DNA of 64,000 nt, taken from assembly GCF_029392895.1 (NCBI RefSeq), contig NZ_CP114200.1, positions 2,759,001 to 2,823,000 of the forward strand. Reading direction: 5' to 3'. The position numbers were made by a program, and so were the translations under genes. The notes under the pieces were generated by a model. The model saw only the letters and a list, made by a program, of their open reading frames with translations. It did not search any database and had not been told where the DNA came from. Numbering within the stretch: position 1 is the stretch's first letter; every line of letters starts with the position of its first letter. The DNA is from Streptomyces sp. 71268 (GTDB taxonomy: Bacteria; Actinomycetota; Actinomycetes; Streptomycetales; Streptomycetaceae). Positions 50,597 to 58,367 of this stretch are shown one piece after another.

Positions 50597-51019
50597 AGCC
50601 TTGGCGCCTGATCAGGGACTTACGTCGTCCCCTACGGGGGACCGGCCGGAGGAGGTGGGGCTGCGGTGGATCCTAGTCGACCGTGCAGTACCGACTGTTC
50701 TCCCGTCCTCTCGCTCGGGACGCGCCCCTTCTCTCGGTGATCTGCTGCCTTCCGTACCCGGCTGCCACGGGGTGAAACCCCACGCCGGCAAGGAAGTTGA
50801 GGAGTCTTTCGCGCCCGCGCCTTTCGCACGGAAGAGCATGCCCTACCGCTTCATTCCGTCTTTCCGTGTTCCGCCACCCGTGGAACACGTCAGCGCCCAG
50901 CTCATGGAGTGCCATCCGCTTTGCGGACGTACGGCTCGATGACGCACCGTACGTCCACCTTCCGGATCGCGCTGCGCCCCGCGCTCTGCCGCTGACGACC
51001 GGCCCGCTGAGGAGTCCGT
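50597..51019 (+). promoter_or_regulatory. Long structured corA leader
   Basis: Over 400 nt before corA hold clear RNA structure. GTCCCC/GGGGAC flank TACG near 50628-50643. GGGGT-gaa-ACCCC (50769-50781) sits inside CCGGC/GCCGG (50758-50762, 50784-50788). CGTGTTCC/GGAACACG pair (50865-50872, 50882-50889), as do GGACGTACGG/CCGTACGTCC (50925-50934, 50947-50956). A possible -10 TAGCCT lies at about 50596. It does not match the M-box or other magnesium riboswitches I know. A 34-codon ORF runs through the last two stems. Confidence 0.55.
50838..50942 (+). CDS. Putative 34-residue proline-rich leader peptide of corA
   Basis: The ORF begins MPYRFIPSFRVPPPVEH and ends PLCGRTAR. ATG 50838 has GGAAGA 2-7 nt upstream, a usable ribosome binding site. 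The three consecutive Pro codons (12-14) fall in the loop of one hairpin, and the TGA stop (50940-50942) falls in the loop of the next. Translation, or stalling at PPP, would therefore decide which stems form before corA. The architecture recalls the proline-sensing leader peptides of enterobacterial Mg transporter genes. This is a prediction. Confidence 0.45.
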   Translation: MPYRFIPSFRVPPPVEHVSAQLMECHPLCGRTAR

Positions 51020-52144
51020 ATGTCGATGATTCGTGACCTGCGCGCAGCCGTCCGCCCCGCCCTGCGGCGAGGGCATTCCGTAAACGAGTACGACACCACC
51101 CGCGATCCGTCCGTCACCAGCGCCGTCGTGGACTGCGGTGTCTACCGCGACGGCCGGCGGGTCAGCGACCACGTCAGCCCGACCGAGGCGATGGCCCGGG
51201 TGCGCGCCGAAGGGGGCTTCGCCTGGATCGGGCTGCACGAGCCGACGGAGCGCGAGTTCTCCGGCATCGCGCAGGAGTTCGGGCTGCACCCGCTGGCCGT
51301 CGAGGACGCCGTCCACGCCCACCAGCGGCCCAAGCTGGAGCGGTACGACGACACGCTGTTCACCGTCTTCAAGACCATCCACTACGTCGAGCACGCGGAA
51401 CTCACCGCCACCAGCGAGATCGTCGAGACCGGCGAGGTGATGTGCTTCACCGGTCGGGACTTCATCGTCACCGTCCGGCACGGCGGCCAGGGCTCGCTGC
51501 GTGCCCTGCGCCACCGCCTCCAGGACGACCCCGACCTGCTGGCCAAGGGCCCGTCGGCGGTGCTGCACGCCATCGCCGACCAGGTGGTGGACGGGTACAT
51601 CGCGGTGGCCGACGCCGTGCAGGACGACATCGACGAGGTGGAGATCGACGTCTTCTCCGCCACCAACGGCGCCACCAAGGGCGGTCGCGCCTCCGCGCGC
51701 GGCGGCGACGCGGGCCGGATCTACCAGCTCAAGCGCGAGGTGCTGGAGTTCAAGCGGGCCGTCTCACCGCTGCTGCGGCCGATGCAGTTGCTGAGCGAGC
51801 GCCCGATGCGGCTGGTCGACCCGGACATCCAGAAGTACTTCCGGGACGTCGCCGACCACCTGGCCCGGGTCAACGAGCAGGTGCTCTCCTTCGACGACCT
51901 GCTCAACTCGATCCTCCAGGCCAACCTGGCACAGGCGACCGTCGCGCAGAACGAGGACATGCGCAAGATCACCGCGTGGGCGGCCATCATCGCCGTGCCC
52001 ACGATGATCTGCGGCGTGTACGGCATGAACTTCGAGCACATGCCGGAGCTGCGCTGGAAGTACGGCTACCCGGCGGTGCTCACCCTCATCGTGGGCATCT
52101 GTTTCACCATTCACCGCGGCTTCAAGCGCAACGGCTGGCTGTAG
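51020..52144 (+). CDS. corA: CorA-family magnesium/cobalt transporter
   Basis: This 374-residue pentameric Mg channel has a large N-terminal cytoplasmic domain with FAWIGLHEPTEREF, HPLAVEDAVHAHQRPKLE and FIVTVRH. A long helix follows (YQLKREVLEFKRAVSPLLRPM), then two C-terminal membrane helices: ITAWAAIIAVPTMICGVYGMNF with the GMN selectivity motif, and AVLTLIVGICFTIHRGFKR. ATG 51020 has GAGGAG 6 nt upstream. The long leader with an upstream ORF points to post-transcriptional control. Rightward in the same region lie MgtE-N/CBS and DUF1003 genes. Confidence 0.96.
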   Translation: MSMIRDLRAAVRPALRRGHSVNEYDTTRDPSVTSAVVDCGVYRDGRRVSDHVSPTEAMARVRAEGGFAWIGLHEPTEREFSGIAQEFGLHPLAVEDAVHAHQRPKLERYDDTLFTVFKTIHYVEHAELTATSEIVETGEVMCFTGRDFIVTVRHGGQGSLRALRHRLQDDPDLLAKGPSAVLHAIADQVVDGYIAVADAVQDDIDEVEIDVFSATNGATKGGRASARGGDAGRIYQLKREVLEFKRAVSPLLRPMQLLSERPMRLVDPDIQKYFRDVADHLARVNEQVLSFDDLLNSILQANLAQATVAQNEDMRKITAWAAIIAVPTMICGVYGMNFEHMPELRWKYGYPAVLTLIVGICFTIHRGFKRNGWL

Positions 52145-52194
52145 CTCTCGCGTACCGGCCGGCCCGGGGCCCGCGCGGGCCGGCCGACGAGAGC
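52144..52194. terminator. Bidirectional terminator between corA and the DMT transporter
   Basis: Inner arms CGGCCGGCCCG (52156-52166) and CGGGCCGGCCG (52176-52186), outer arms GCTCTCG (52144-52150) and CGAGAGC (52188-52194). The structure begins at the last base of corA. Confidence 0.75.
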
Positions 52195-52243
52195 GTGTCT
52201 CGGCCCGGGCCACCGCCGGGGCGCGGCGGTGGGCCGGTCGGGC

Positions 52244-53200
52244 TCAGCCGCCGCGCCTGCCCCGGCCGTCCAGGACGACCAGGGCCAGGCCGAGCAGGAT
52301 GATGCCGAGCGCGGGGTAGGCGGCGGCCGGCGGGTGTTGGCCGAGCCACAGGGCCGCGATCAGCGCCGCGCCCGGCGTCTCCAGGAGGATGCCGGTCGAG
52401 GTGATCGCCGGGCCCAGGCCGCGCACCACGCGGTTGAGCAGCGAGTGGCCGAGCAACTGGGCGGTCAGCGTCAGCACGGCCAGCTTCAGCCAGGTCTCCC
52501 CGCTGTAGCCGCCGAGCCGCACGCCGGCTACGAGGCAGACCACCAGGAGCGCGGCGGCCGCGGTGGCGTAGCAGACGCAGGTGTACGCGGTGGTGCTCAC
52601 CGTCCGCCGGACCTCGGCGCCGACCAGCATGTAGCCGGCGCCCGCCATGCCGCCGGCCAGGGCGAGGGCGTCGCCCGCGAGGGCGCGCGGCGACAGCGAG
52701 AGGTCCACGCCGGTGAGCAGCAGCACGCCGAGGAAGGCCACCGTGACGCCGGCCCACACCAGGCCCGACGAGCGCTGGCCGCGCAGCCGCAGCAGCACGG
52801 TGGTCCAGATCGGCGTGGTGGTGGCCAGGGCGATCGAGGAGGACACCGACGTCATGTGCAGGCTCGGCAGCCAGAGCCCGAAGTGCAGCGCCAGCAACAC
52901 ACCCGCGGCGGCCGACAGGCCCACCGCCCGCGCGCCCGTCGCGCGCAGCTCGGCCCGGTGGCGCAGCAGCGCGACCGGGGCGAGCACGCCGACGGCCAGG
53001 ACGTTGCGCCACAGGGCGACGGCCAGCGCGGGGGCCGCGGTCGCCGCGATGAGCGGGGCCGACAGCGAGATGCCGGCGATGGCGACGCCGAGCAGGGCGA
53101 GGTCGAGCGACAGCGGCCCGCCGCCCCCGCCGGCGGCGGGGGCGGTCGCGGAGCGTGGGGCGAGGCCGCCTGATTTGGCCGGTCGAAGGCGCACGGCCAC
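52244..53200 (-). CDS. EamA/DMT family transporter
   Basis: This 318-residue protein has about ten helices in two EamA repeats: the first contains LALLGVAIAGISLSAPLIA and the second YSGETWLKLAVLTLTAQLLGHSLLNRVV. It ends ALVVLDGRGRRGG. These exporters move amino acids or metabolites; the substrate is unknown. GTG 53200 or GTG 53194 could be the start. Neither has a Shine-Dalgarno, but TACTCT lies 7 nt before GTG 53194, consistent with a leaderless transcript. Confidence 0.9.
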   Translation of the reverse strand: MAVRLRPAKSGGLAPRSATAPAAGGGGGPLSLDLALLGVAIAGISLSAPLIAATAAPALAVALWRNVLAVGVLAPVALLRHRAELRATGARAVGLSAAAGVLLALHFGLWLPSLHMTSVSSSIALATTTPIWTTVLLRLRGQRSSGLVWAGVTVAFLGVLLLTGVDLSLSPRALAGDALALAGGMAGAGYMLVGAEVRRTVSTTAYTCVCYATAAAALLVVCLVAGVRLGGYSGETWLKLAVLTLTAQLLGHSLLNRVVRGLGPAITSTGILLETPGAALIAALWLGQHPPAAAYPALGIILLGLALVVLDGRGRRGG

Positions 53201-53410
53201 AGAGTAAGGCGTGCCGCACTGGGACGGTACTGGCACGTCCCGCGCGTGCGGCCGGTTCCGCCCCGCACCCCGTGGCCCCCGGCGCGTGGCGTGCCGGGGC
53301 CGGTGCGGAGGGCCGGGAGGCGCGGAGGCGCTGGTCCGGGGCGGGGCGGGCGGCGTACGGCGGGCGTACGGCCCGCTGTCAGCGCCGCGACCAACCCATA
53401 AGCTGGGTTC

Positions 53411-54031
53411 ATGACGCACAGCGTGGAGCAGGCCCTCACGGATCGGGCGCTGATCGAAGAGGCGACGAAGAAGTCCGGCCTGATCTGGGTGCTGGGTGAC
53501 GCCGGTGCCACCCGGAGCGCGCCGCGCGCGCTGTGGCACGTGTGGCACGAGGGCGCCGCCACGCTGGTCGGCTCGTACGAGCCCGACGCCGGCTCCGCCG
53601 ACGCGCGCGACGGCGCCCCGTCGCGCGGCATGGGGCTCATGGAGCAGCCGCTGGACGGCCTCGGGCTGACCGACGGCGGGACCGCGGCGGTGACGGTGCG
53701 CAGCAAGGACAAGGGCGGACGCCTGGTGGGCTGGACGGCCCGGGTGGTGGAGCTGGCGCCGCGCGGCGAGGCGTGGGAGGCCGCCGTGGCCGAGCTCAAG
53801 CCGAAGCGGCTCAACGCACCCGACTCGGCGCAGGTCGTCGAGCGCTGGGCGCGCGAGTGCCGGGTGCTGCGCCTGGAGCCGGCCCCGGCCCCGCTGGCCG
53901 CGCTGCCGGACGGCTCGCTGGTCGCCGCCCCGGTCCCCACCCCGGCCACCACCCGGAAGCCGATGCCCGAGGCGCTGCCCAAGCTGCTGCGCCGGCGCGC
54001 CCGTAAGAACGCCCGCGGGAACCCGCGCTGA
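53411..54031 (+). CDS. Conserved hypothetical protein, possible flavin split-barrel fold
   Basis: This 206-residue protein has a domain running from LIEEATKKSGLIWVLG through LWHVWHEGAATLVGSYE, MGLMEQPLDGLGLTDGGTAAVTVRSKDKGGRLVGWTARV to WEAAVAELKPKRLNAPD. The pattern resembles pyridoxamine-phosphate-oxidase-like split barrels found in actinobacteria, but I am not certain. The C-terminal 45 residues are Pro/Ala- then Arg-rich (LLRRRARKNARGN). ATG 53411 has only GCTGGG upstream. It is convergent with the SDR gene, 48 bp away. Confidence 0.7.
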   Translation: MTHSVEQALTDRALIEEATKKSGLIWVLGDAGATRSAPRALWHVWHEGAATLVGSYEPDAGSADARDGAPSRGMGLMEQPLDGLGLTDGGTAAVTVRSKDKGGRLVGWTARVVELAPRGEAWEAAVAELKPKRLNAPDSAQVVERWARECRVLRLEPAPAPLAALPDGSLVAAPVPTPATTRKPMPEALPKLLRRRARKNARGNPR

Positions 54032-54079
54032 GCGGTTCGCCCCCACGGGCACGGCAGGCGTCAGGAGCGCGGGCCGGGC

Positions 54080-54916
54080 TCAGGAACGCAGGCCGCCGTC
54101 GACCCGGAGCACCGTCCCGGTCACGTACGAGGAGCGGTCGCTGAGCAGCCAGGCGGCGGCCTCGGCGATCTCGACGGGGTCGGCCGCGCGGCGCAGCGGG
54201 GTCCGGGCGTTGAGGCGTTCGATGGTGCCGGGGGACGCGACGTCCCAGTCGTACATCATCTCGGTCAGCGTGGTGCCCGGGGCGATGGCGTTGACGCGGA
54301 TGCCCTCGGGGCCGTAGGTGATGGCGGCGGATTCGGTGAGGCTGTTGACGGCCCGCTTCATCGCGGCGTAGGCGGCCAGTTCGGAGTTGCCCATGAGGCT
54401 GCCGACGCTGGAGGTGTTGACGATGGCGCCCGTGCCCGAGGTGGCCCGGATCGCGGCGACCTCGGCGGCCATGGCCTGCCAGGTGCCCTTGAGGTTGACG
54501 GCGTAGACGCGGTCCAGTTCGGTCAGTGGCACCTGGTCCAGTGGGCCGGGCGGGGCGCCGGTGGCACCGTTGTTGAAGGCCGCGTCGAGCCGGCCGTACA
54601 GCTCGACGGCGCGTTCCACGGCGGCGTGCACGCTGTCGCCGTCGGCCAGGTCACATGGCGTGTACTCGGCGATGCCACCGGCGGCTCTGATGTCCTCGGT
54701 CACCGTCTTGAGTTCGTCCTGTGCCCGGGACGCGAGCAGGACGTGGGCGCCCTCCCGGGCGAACAGGCGTGCCGCCGCGGCGCCGATGCCGCGGCCCGCG
54801 CCGATGACTAACGCGACCTTGCCGGCCAGCAGGTTCGCGGGCTCCTGCTCCCGGCGCAGCGGGGCGGTCGTGGCGGAGGTGGTGGACGTGGTGGGTGCGG
54901 TGGCTGTGGTGTTCAT
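54080..54916 (-). CDS. SDR family oxidoreductase with a TTA codon
   Basis: This 278-residue classical short-chain dehydrogenase has cofactor motif IGAGRGIGAAAARLF, LLASRAQ (Arg suggests NADP), NNGATGAP, catalytic NTSSVGSLMG and YAAMK, and C-terminal ADPVEIAEAAAWLLSDRSSYVTG. The first 28 residues are Thr/Ser/Ala-rich and not part of the fold. Codon 36 is TTA (54809-54811), in KVALVIG, within an otherwise invariant beta strand, so translation should depend on bldA. The ATG has no clear Shine-Dalgarno. The substrate is unknown. Confidence 0.9.
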   Translation of the reverse strand: MNTTATAPTTSTTSATTAPLRREQEPANLLAGKVALVIGAGRGIGAAAARLFAREGAHVLLASRAQDELKTVTEDIRAAGGIAEYTPCDLADGDSVHAAVERAVELYGRLDAAFNNGATGAPPGPLDQVPLTELDRVYAVNLKGTWQAMAAEVAAIRATSGTGAIVNTSSVGSLMGNSELAAYAAMKRAVNSLTESAAITYGPEGIRVNAIAPGTTLTEMMYDWDVASPGTIERLNARTPLRRAADPVEIAEAAAWLLSDRSSYVTGTVLRVDGGLRS

Positions 54917-55049
54917 GGTGGCAAGGCTATGAAAATCGGCCACGCCCAACCAGGGCGCCGCCGACCTGACGAACCCCTAAAAGGCCGCACACCGGATACG
55001 CGGACGGACGAGAGTCGGCCAGTCGCCGCCCGTCGGGTGTCGCGTGCGG

Positions 55050-55838
55050 TCAGCCGTCGCTCTGCGGCAACTGCTGTCCGTAGTCGACCAGTTCGCTCTT
55101 GGGTGGCGCGGTGAGGGAGAAGTCCTTGTTCCAGTCGGTGAGTTGGATGACGCCCGCGCCGCCCGCGCGGTGCAGGCGCAGCGGGTAGGGGGTGCCGCGC
55201 AGCGAGACGTCCAGCGTGCCGCCGTTGCCCCGGTCGCCGGTGACCCGGATGGTGGGCACGCCACCCACGTTGGCCCGCACGCCGCTGGTGATCTCACCAT
55301 GCAGCCCGAGCAACCCGTCGAGCAGCATGGCCTTGTCGGTGAAGCCACTGAGCTGCTTGTACGCGGGGTCGCCGGCGGGGACCTTCACGTACTTGCCGTC
55401 CAGCTTCCTGGCCGCCGCCCGGTCCGCCGCGGAGCCGCCGTCCTTGCCGGAGCCGGCCGCGGGGGTCGCGTCGCCGCCCTGTTCGTGGACCCAGAAGTCG
55501 GCGCCGGCCTTGAGGTACAGCTCCTTGTCGATGCGCAGCAGTTGGAAGGTGCTGCCCTTGGTGGAGACCTGGCCGGTGCCGCCGTCGCCCTTGAGCCGCA
55601 TGTCGAGGGTGTACGTACGGCCCTTGCTGACGACGTTGCCGGTCAGGTGGACCGCGCCGGCGCGTTCGGCGGCCTGGCGCGCCCTGGCCTCGATCCTGTC
55701 GGCGGGAAGCTTGCCGACGCCGTTGGTGCCCGCGTCGGGGTCCTTCTTCTTCTCGCCGTCGCCGCCGCAGCCGGCGAGCGTCGCGACGGCCAGTCCCGCG
55801 CAGGTCGCCGCAGCGAGAGCCGTCTTCCAGGTGCGCAC
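55050..55838 (-). CDS. LppX/LprAFG-like lipoprotein
   Basis: This 262-residue lipoprotein has a signal helix TALAAATCAGLAVATLAGC with lipobox LAGC, a charged linker (GDGEKKKDPDAG), then a domain with VHLTGNVVSKGRTYTLDMRLKG, YLKAGADFWVHEQ and YPLRLHRAGGAGVIQLTDWN. This resembles the LppX_LprAFG fold, a cup that carries lipids in mycobacteria. GTG 55838 has AGGAGG about 10 nt upstream. No partner transporter lies beside it. Confidence 0.78.
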   Translation of the reverse strand: MRTWKTALAAATCAGLAVATLAGCGGDGEKKKDPDAGTNGVGKLPADRIEARARQAAERAGAVHLTGNVVSKGRTYTLDMRLKGDGGTGQVSTKGSTFQLLRIDKELYLKAGADFWVHEQGGDATPAAGSGKDGGSAADRAAARKLDGKYVKVPAGDPAYKQLSGFTDKAMLLDGLLGLHGEITSGVRANVGGVPTIRVTGDRGNGGTLDVSLRGTPYPLRLHRAGGAGVIQLTDWNKDFSLTAPPKSELVDYGQQLPQSDG

Positions 55839-56184
55839 GTCCGCTCTGCCTCCTGATGCCGGTGCACGGGCAGCGTACCGGTGCCGTGTGAGCACGATGA
55901 CAGCGCACCGTGAGGGAAGGTGGCGCTTTCGGGAATACGACTGAGCGAAGCGCCGCGCGCCGGATCGAAACGGAATAACCGTCACGTATCAGATATCGAC
56001 CGCGATCGCCCGGCGAACGCCCCCGGCCCGCCGGGGCCACCGCGTAGGGAAGCGCGGGCTATCAACTGATATTCGTGGATTCCTGGATACAAGGAGGTAT
56101 ACAGAGGTACCCGAGATGGTCGGACCCCGCGCCGTCGGCAGGTGACGGCCAACTCGGGTCCGTTCGTGAAAGGAGGCGCGTGGC
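55839..56184. other. Divergent promoter region before the MgtE-N/CBS gene
   Basis: About 346 bp, AT-richer than average around 56055-56100. A perfect AAGGAGG occurs at 56090-56096 but is not followed by a plausible start in spacing; the frame opening with GTG at 56075 overlaps the next gene and has no signature. I could not recognise a riboswitch. Confidence 0.35.
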
Positions 56185-57498
56185 ATGGGAGCGGCAGCCC
56201 CGCGCGTGTTCGTCTCGCACCTGGCCGGTGTCGCCGTGTTCGACCCCAACGGGGACCCGGTGGGCCGGGTGCGGGACCTGGTGGCGATGCTCGGACTCGG
56301 CCACCGGCCGCCGCGCGTCCTCGGCCTGGTCGTCGAGGTGGTCAGCCGGCGCCGGATCTTCCTGCCGATGACCCGGGTCACCGGCGTGGAGTCGGGCCAG
56401 GTGATCACCACCGGCGTGGTCAACATGCGCCGCTTCGAGCAGCGCCCGACCGAGACCCTGGTCCTCGGCGAGCTGCTCGACCGCCGGGTCACGCTGGTGG
56501 AGACCGGTGAGGAGGTGACCGTCCTCGACGTGGCGGTGGCCCAGTTGCCGGCCCGCCGCGACTGGGAGATCGACAAGGTCTTCGTACGGCGCGGCAAGGC
56601 CCCCACGCTGCGCGACAGGTGGCCCGGGGGCGGCCGGCGGTCCGGGGAGGCGCTGACCGTCGAGTGGTCGGCGGTGACGGGCTTCTCGCTGGACGAGTCG
56701 GGGCAGGGCGCCGAGAGCCTGCTGGCCACTTTCGAGCAGTTGCGCCCCGCCGACCTGGCCAGCGTGCTGCACCACCTCACGGCCAAGCGGCGGGCCGAGG
56801 TGGCCGCCGCGCTCGACGACGACCGGCTCGCGGACGTCCTGGAGGAGCTGCCCGACGACGACAAGGTGGAGATCCTGGGCAAGCTCCAGGAGGAGCGCGC
56901 GGCCGACGTGCTGGAGGCGATGGACCCGGACGACGCCGCCGACCTGCTCTCCGAACTCCCGGAGGAGGACAAGGAGCGGCTGCTCACGCTGATGCGCCCA
57001 CGGGACGCCGCGGACATGCGCCGGCTGCTGTCGTACGAGGAGCGCACCGCGGGCGGGCTGATGACCACCGAGCCGATCGTGCTGCTGCCGGACGCGACGG
57101 TGGCGGACGCGCTGGCCCGGGTGCGCAACCCCGACCTGTCCCCCGCGCTGGCCGCCCAGGTGTACGTGTGCCGGGCGCCCGACGAGACGCCCACCGGCAA
57201 GTACCTGGGCACGGTGCACTTCCAGCGACTGCTGCGGGACCCGCCGTTCACGCTGGTCAGCTCGCTCGTGGACAGCGACCTGAGCCCGCTGCCGCCGGAC
57301 ACCGGGCTGCCGGAGGTCACCAGCTACCTCGCCGCGTACAACATGGTCGCCGCGCCCGTCGTGGACGCCAGCGGAGCGCTGCTCGGCGCGGTGACCGTGG
57401 ACGACGTGCTCGACCACCTGCTGCCCGACGACTGGCGCGAGCGCGAACTACACGGCGCGAGCGTCCCCGACCTGCCGGAGGTGACCGATGGCCGGTGA
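56185..57498 (+). CDS. Soluble PRC-barrel / MgtE-N / CBS-domain protein
   Basis: This 437-residue cytoplasmic protein contains an N-terminal PRC-barrel (VFVSHLAGVAVFDPNGDPVG to about residue 160), an MgtE-N superhelix with acidic repeats (DDDRLADVLEELPDDDKVEIL, MDPDDAADLLSELPEED) and a CBS pair (AGGLMTTEPIVLLPDATVADAL; AAPVVDASGALLGAVTVDDVLDHLLPDDW). These are the Mg-sensing parts of MgtE, but no membrane channel follows, so it is a stand-alone sensor or a regulator of another transporter. ATG 56185 has AAAGGAGG upstream. Its end overlaps the DUF1003 gene by 11 bp. Confidence 0.9.
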   Translation: MGAAAPRVFVSHLAGVAVFDPNGDPVGRVRDLVAMLGLGHRPPRVLGLVVEVVSRRRIFLPMTRVTGVESGQVITTGVVNMRRFEQRPTETLVLGELLDRRVTLVETGEEVTVLDVAVAQLPARRDWEIDKVFVRRGKAPTLRDRWPGGGRRSGEALTVEWSAVTGFSLDESGQGAESLLATFEQLRPADLASVLHHLTAKRRAEVAAALDDDRLADVLEELPDDDKVEILGKLQEERAADVLEAMDPDDAADLLSELPEEDKERLLTLMRPRDAADMRRLLSYEERTAGGLMTTEPIVLLPDATVADALARVRNPDLSPALAAQVYVCRAPDETPTGKYLGTVHFQRLLRDPPFTLVSSLVDSDLSPLPPDTGLPEVTSYLAAYNMVAAPVVDASGALLGAVTVDDVLDHLLPDDWRERELHGASVPDLPEVTDGR

Positions 57499-58195
57499 GC
57501 GCATCCGCCTGGACCAACCCCGCGAGCCGCGGCGCAGCCTGCTGCCGCGCTGGGACCCGGAGGCGTTCGGCCGCGTCTCCGAGCGCACGGCGCGCTTTTT
57601 GGGCACCGGACGGTTCATCGTCTGGATGTCGGTGGTCATCGTGCTGTGGGTGGTGTGGAACACCAGCGCCCCGGCCGACCTGCGCTTCGACAACTACCCC
57701 TTCATCTTCCTGACCCTCGCGCTCTCCCTCCAGGCGTCGTACGCGGCCCCGCTGATCCTGCTCGCGCAGAACCGCCAGGACGACCGGGACCGGGTCAACC
57801 TCGAACAGGACCGCAAGCAGAACGAGCGCAGCATCGCCGACACCGAGTACTTGACCCGGGAGATCGCCGCGCTGCGGCTCGGCCTCGGCGAGGTGGCGAC
57901 CCGGGACTGGATCCGCTCGGAGTTCGAGGACCTGGTGCGGGAGCTGGAGCGGCAGCGCGCCGCCAACGCCGACCAGCCGGCGCCGCGGCGGCAGACCGGC
58001 CACCGCGAGCACGCCCGGGCCGACGAATGGGCCGCCGAGCACGGCCCCGACGTCGCCGAGGCCACCCACGAGCAGTCGCCCCGGGGCGGCGCGGCCCGCG
58101 GCCGGGGCAGGCCACCGCGCGACGGCCGACCGCGCGGGACGGGCGGGCCACAGGGACCGGGCGGCGCCGAGGACCGAGGCGGCCCACGGGGCTGA
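57488..58195 (+). CDS. DUF1003 membrane protein
   Basis: This 235-residue protein contains DUF1003: GRFIVWMSVVIVLWVVWNT and FIFLTLALSLQASYAAPLILLAQNRQDDRDR form two helices and the conserved QNRQ..RDR motif, followed by a coiled-coil to about residue 150. The remaining 85 residues are disordered, rich in Gly/Arg/Pro. The start overlaps the upstream MgtE-N/CBS gene, so the two probably work together. The same pair occurs in mycobacteria near corA and mrp. Confidence 0.92.
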   Translation: MAGERIRLDQPREPRRSLLPRWDPEAFGRVSERTARFLGTGRFIVWMSVVIVLWVVWNTSAPADLRFDNYPFIFLTLALSLQASYAAPLILLAQNRQDDRDRVNLEQDRKQNERSIADTEYLTREIAALRLGLGEVATRDWIRSEFEDLVRELERQRAANADQPAPRRQTGHREHARADEWAAEHGPDVAEATHEQSPRGGAARGRGRPPRDGRPRGTGGPQGPGGAEDRGGPRG

Positions 58196-58220
58196 AGCGG
58201 ACCCCTGCGGGGCTGAGCCG

Positions 58221-58248
58221 GCGCCGGGGGCTGAGGGGCCCCCGGCGC
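58221..58248 (+). terminator. Terminator after the DUF1003 gene
   Basis: GCGCCGGGGG (58221-58230) and CCCCCGGCGC (58239-58248), perfect 10-bp stem, 8-nt loop, 26 nt beyond the stop. Confidence 0.7.
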
Positions 58249-58367
58249 GCGGGCGGGACATCCGCGCGGCAGCCCGGCTATTCCCGGCATACGGCGCCCT
58301 CGGGCGTGAGGAAAGCGACCGTCCACAGGCTTTCCCGCGCACTGGGCGCGCGCCGTACCATCGGGGC

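Noticed and set aside
50597..51019. Magnesium M-box or other known riboswitch in front of corA
   Set aside because: The leader is structured but the conserved M-box blocks are not recognisable by eye; a GGAGGTGGGG stretch is only a superficial match. I keep it as an unclassified leader.
56075..56371. GTG-started frame near AAGGAGG before the MgtE-N/CBS gene
   Set aside because: The AAGGAGG lies after its start codon, and it overlaps the real gene out of frame.
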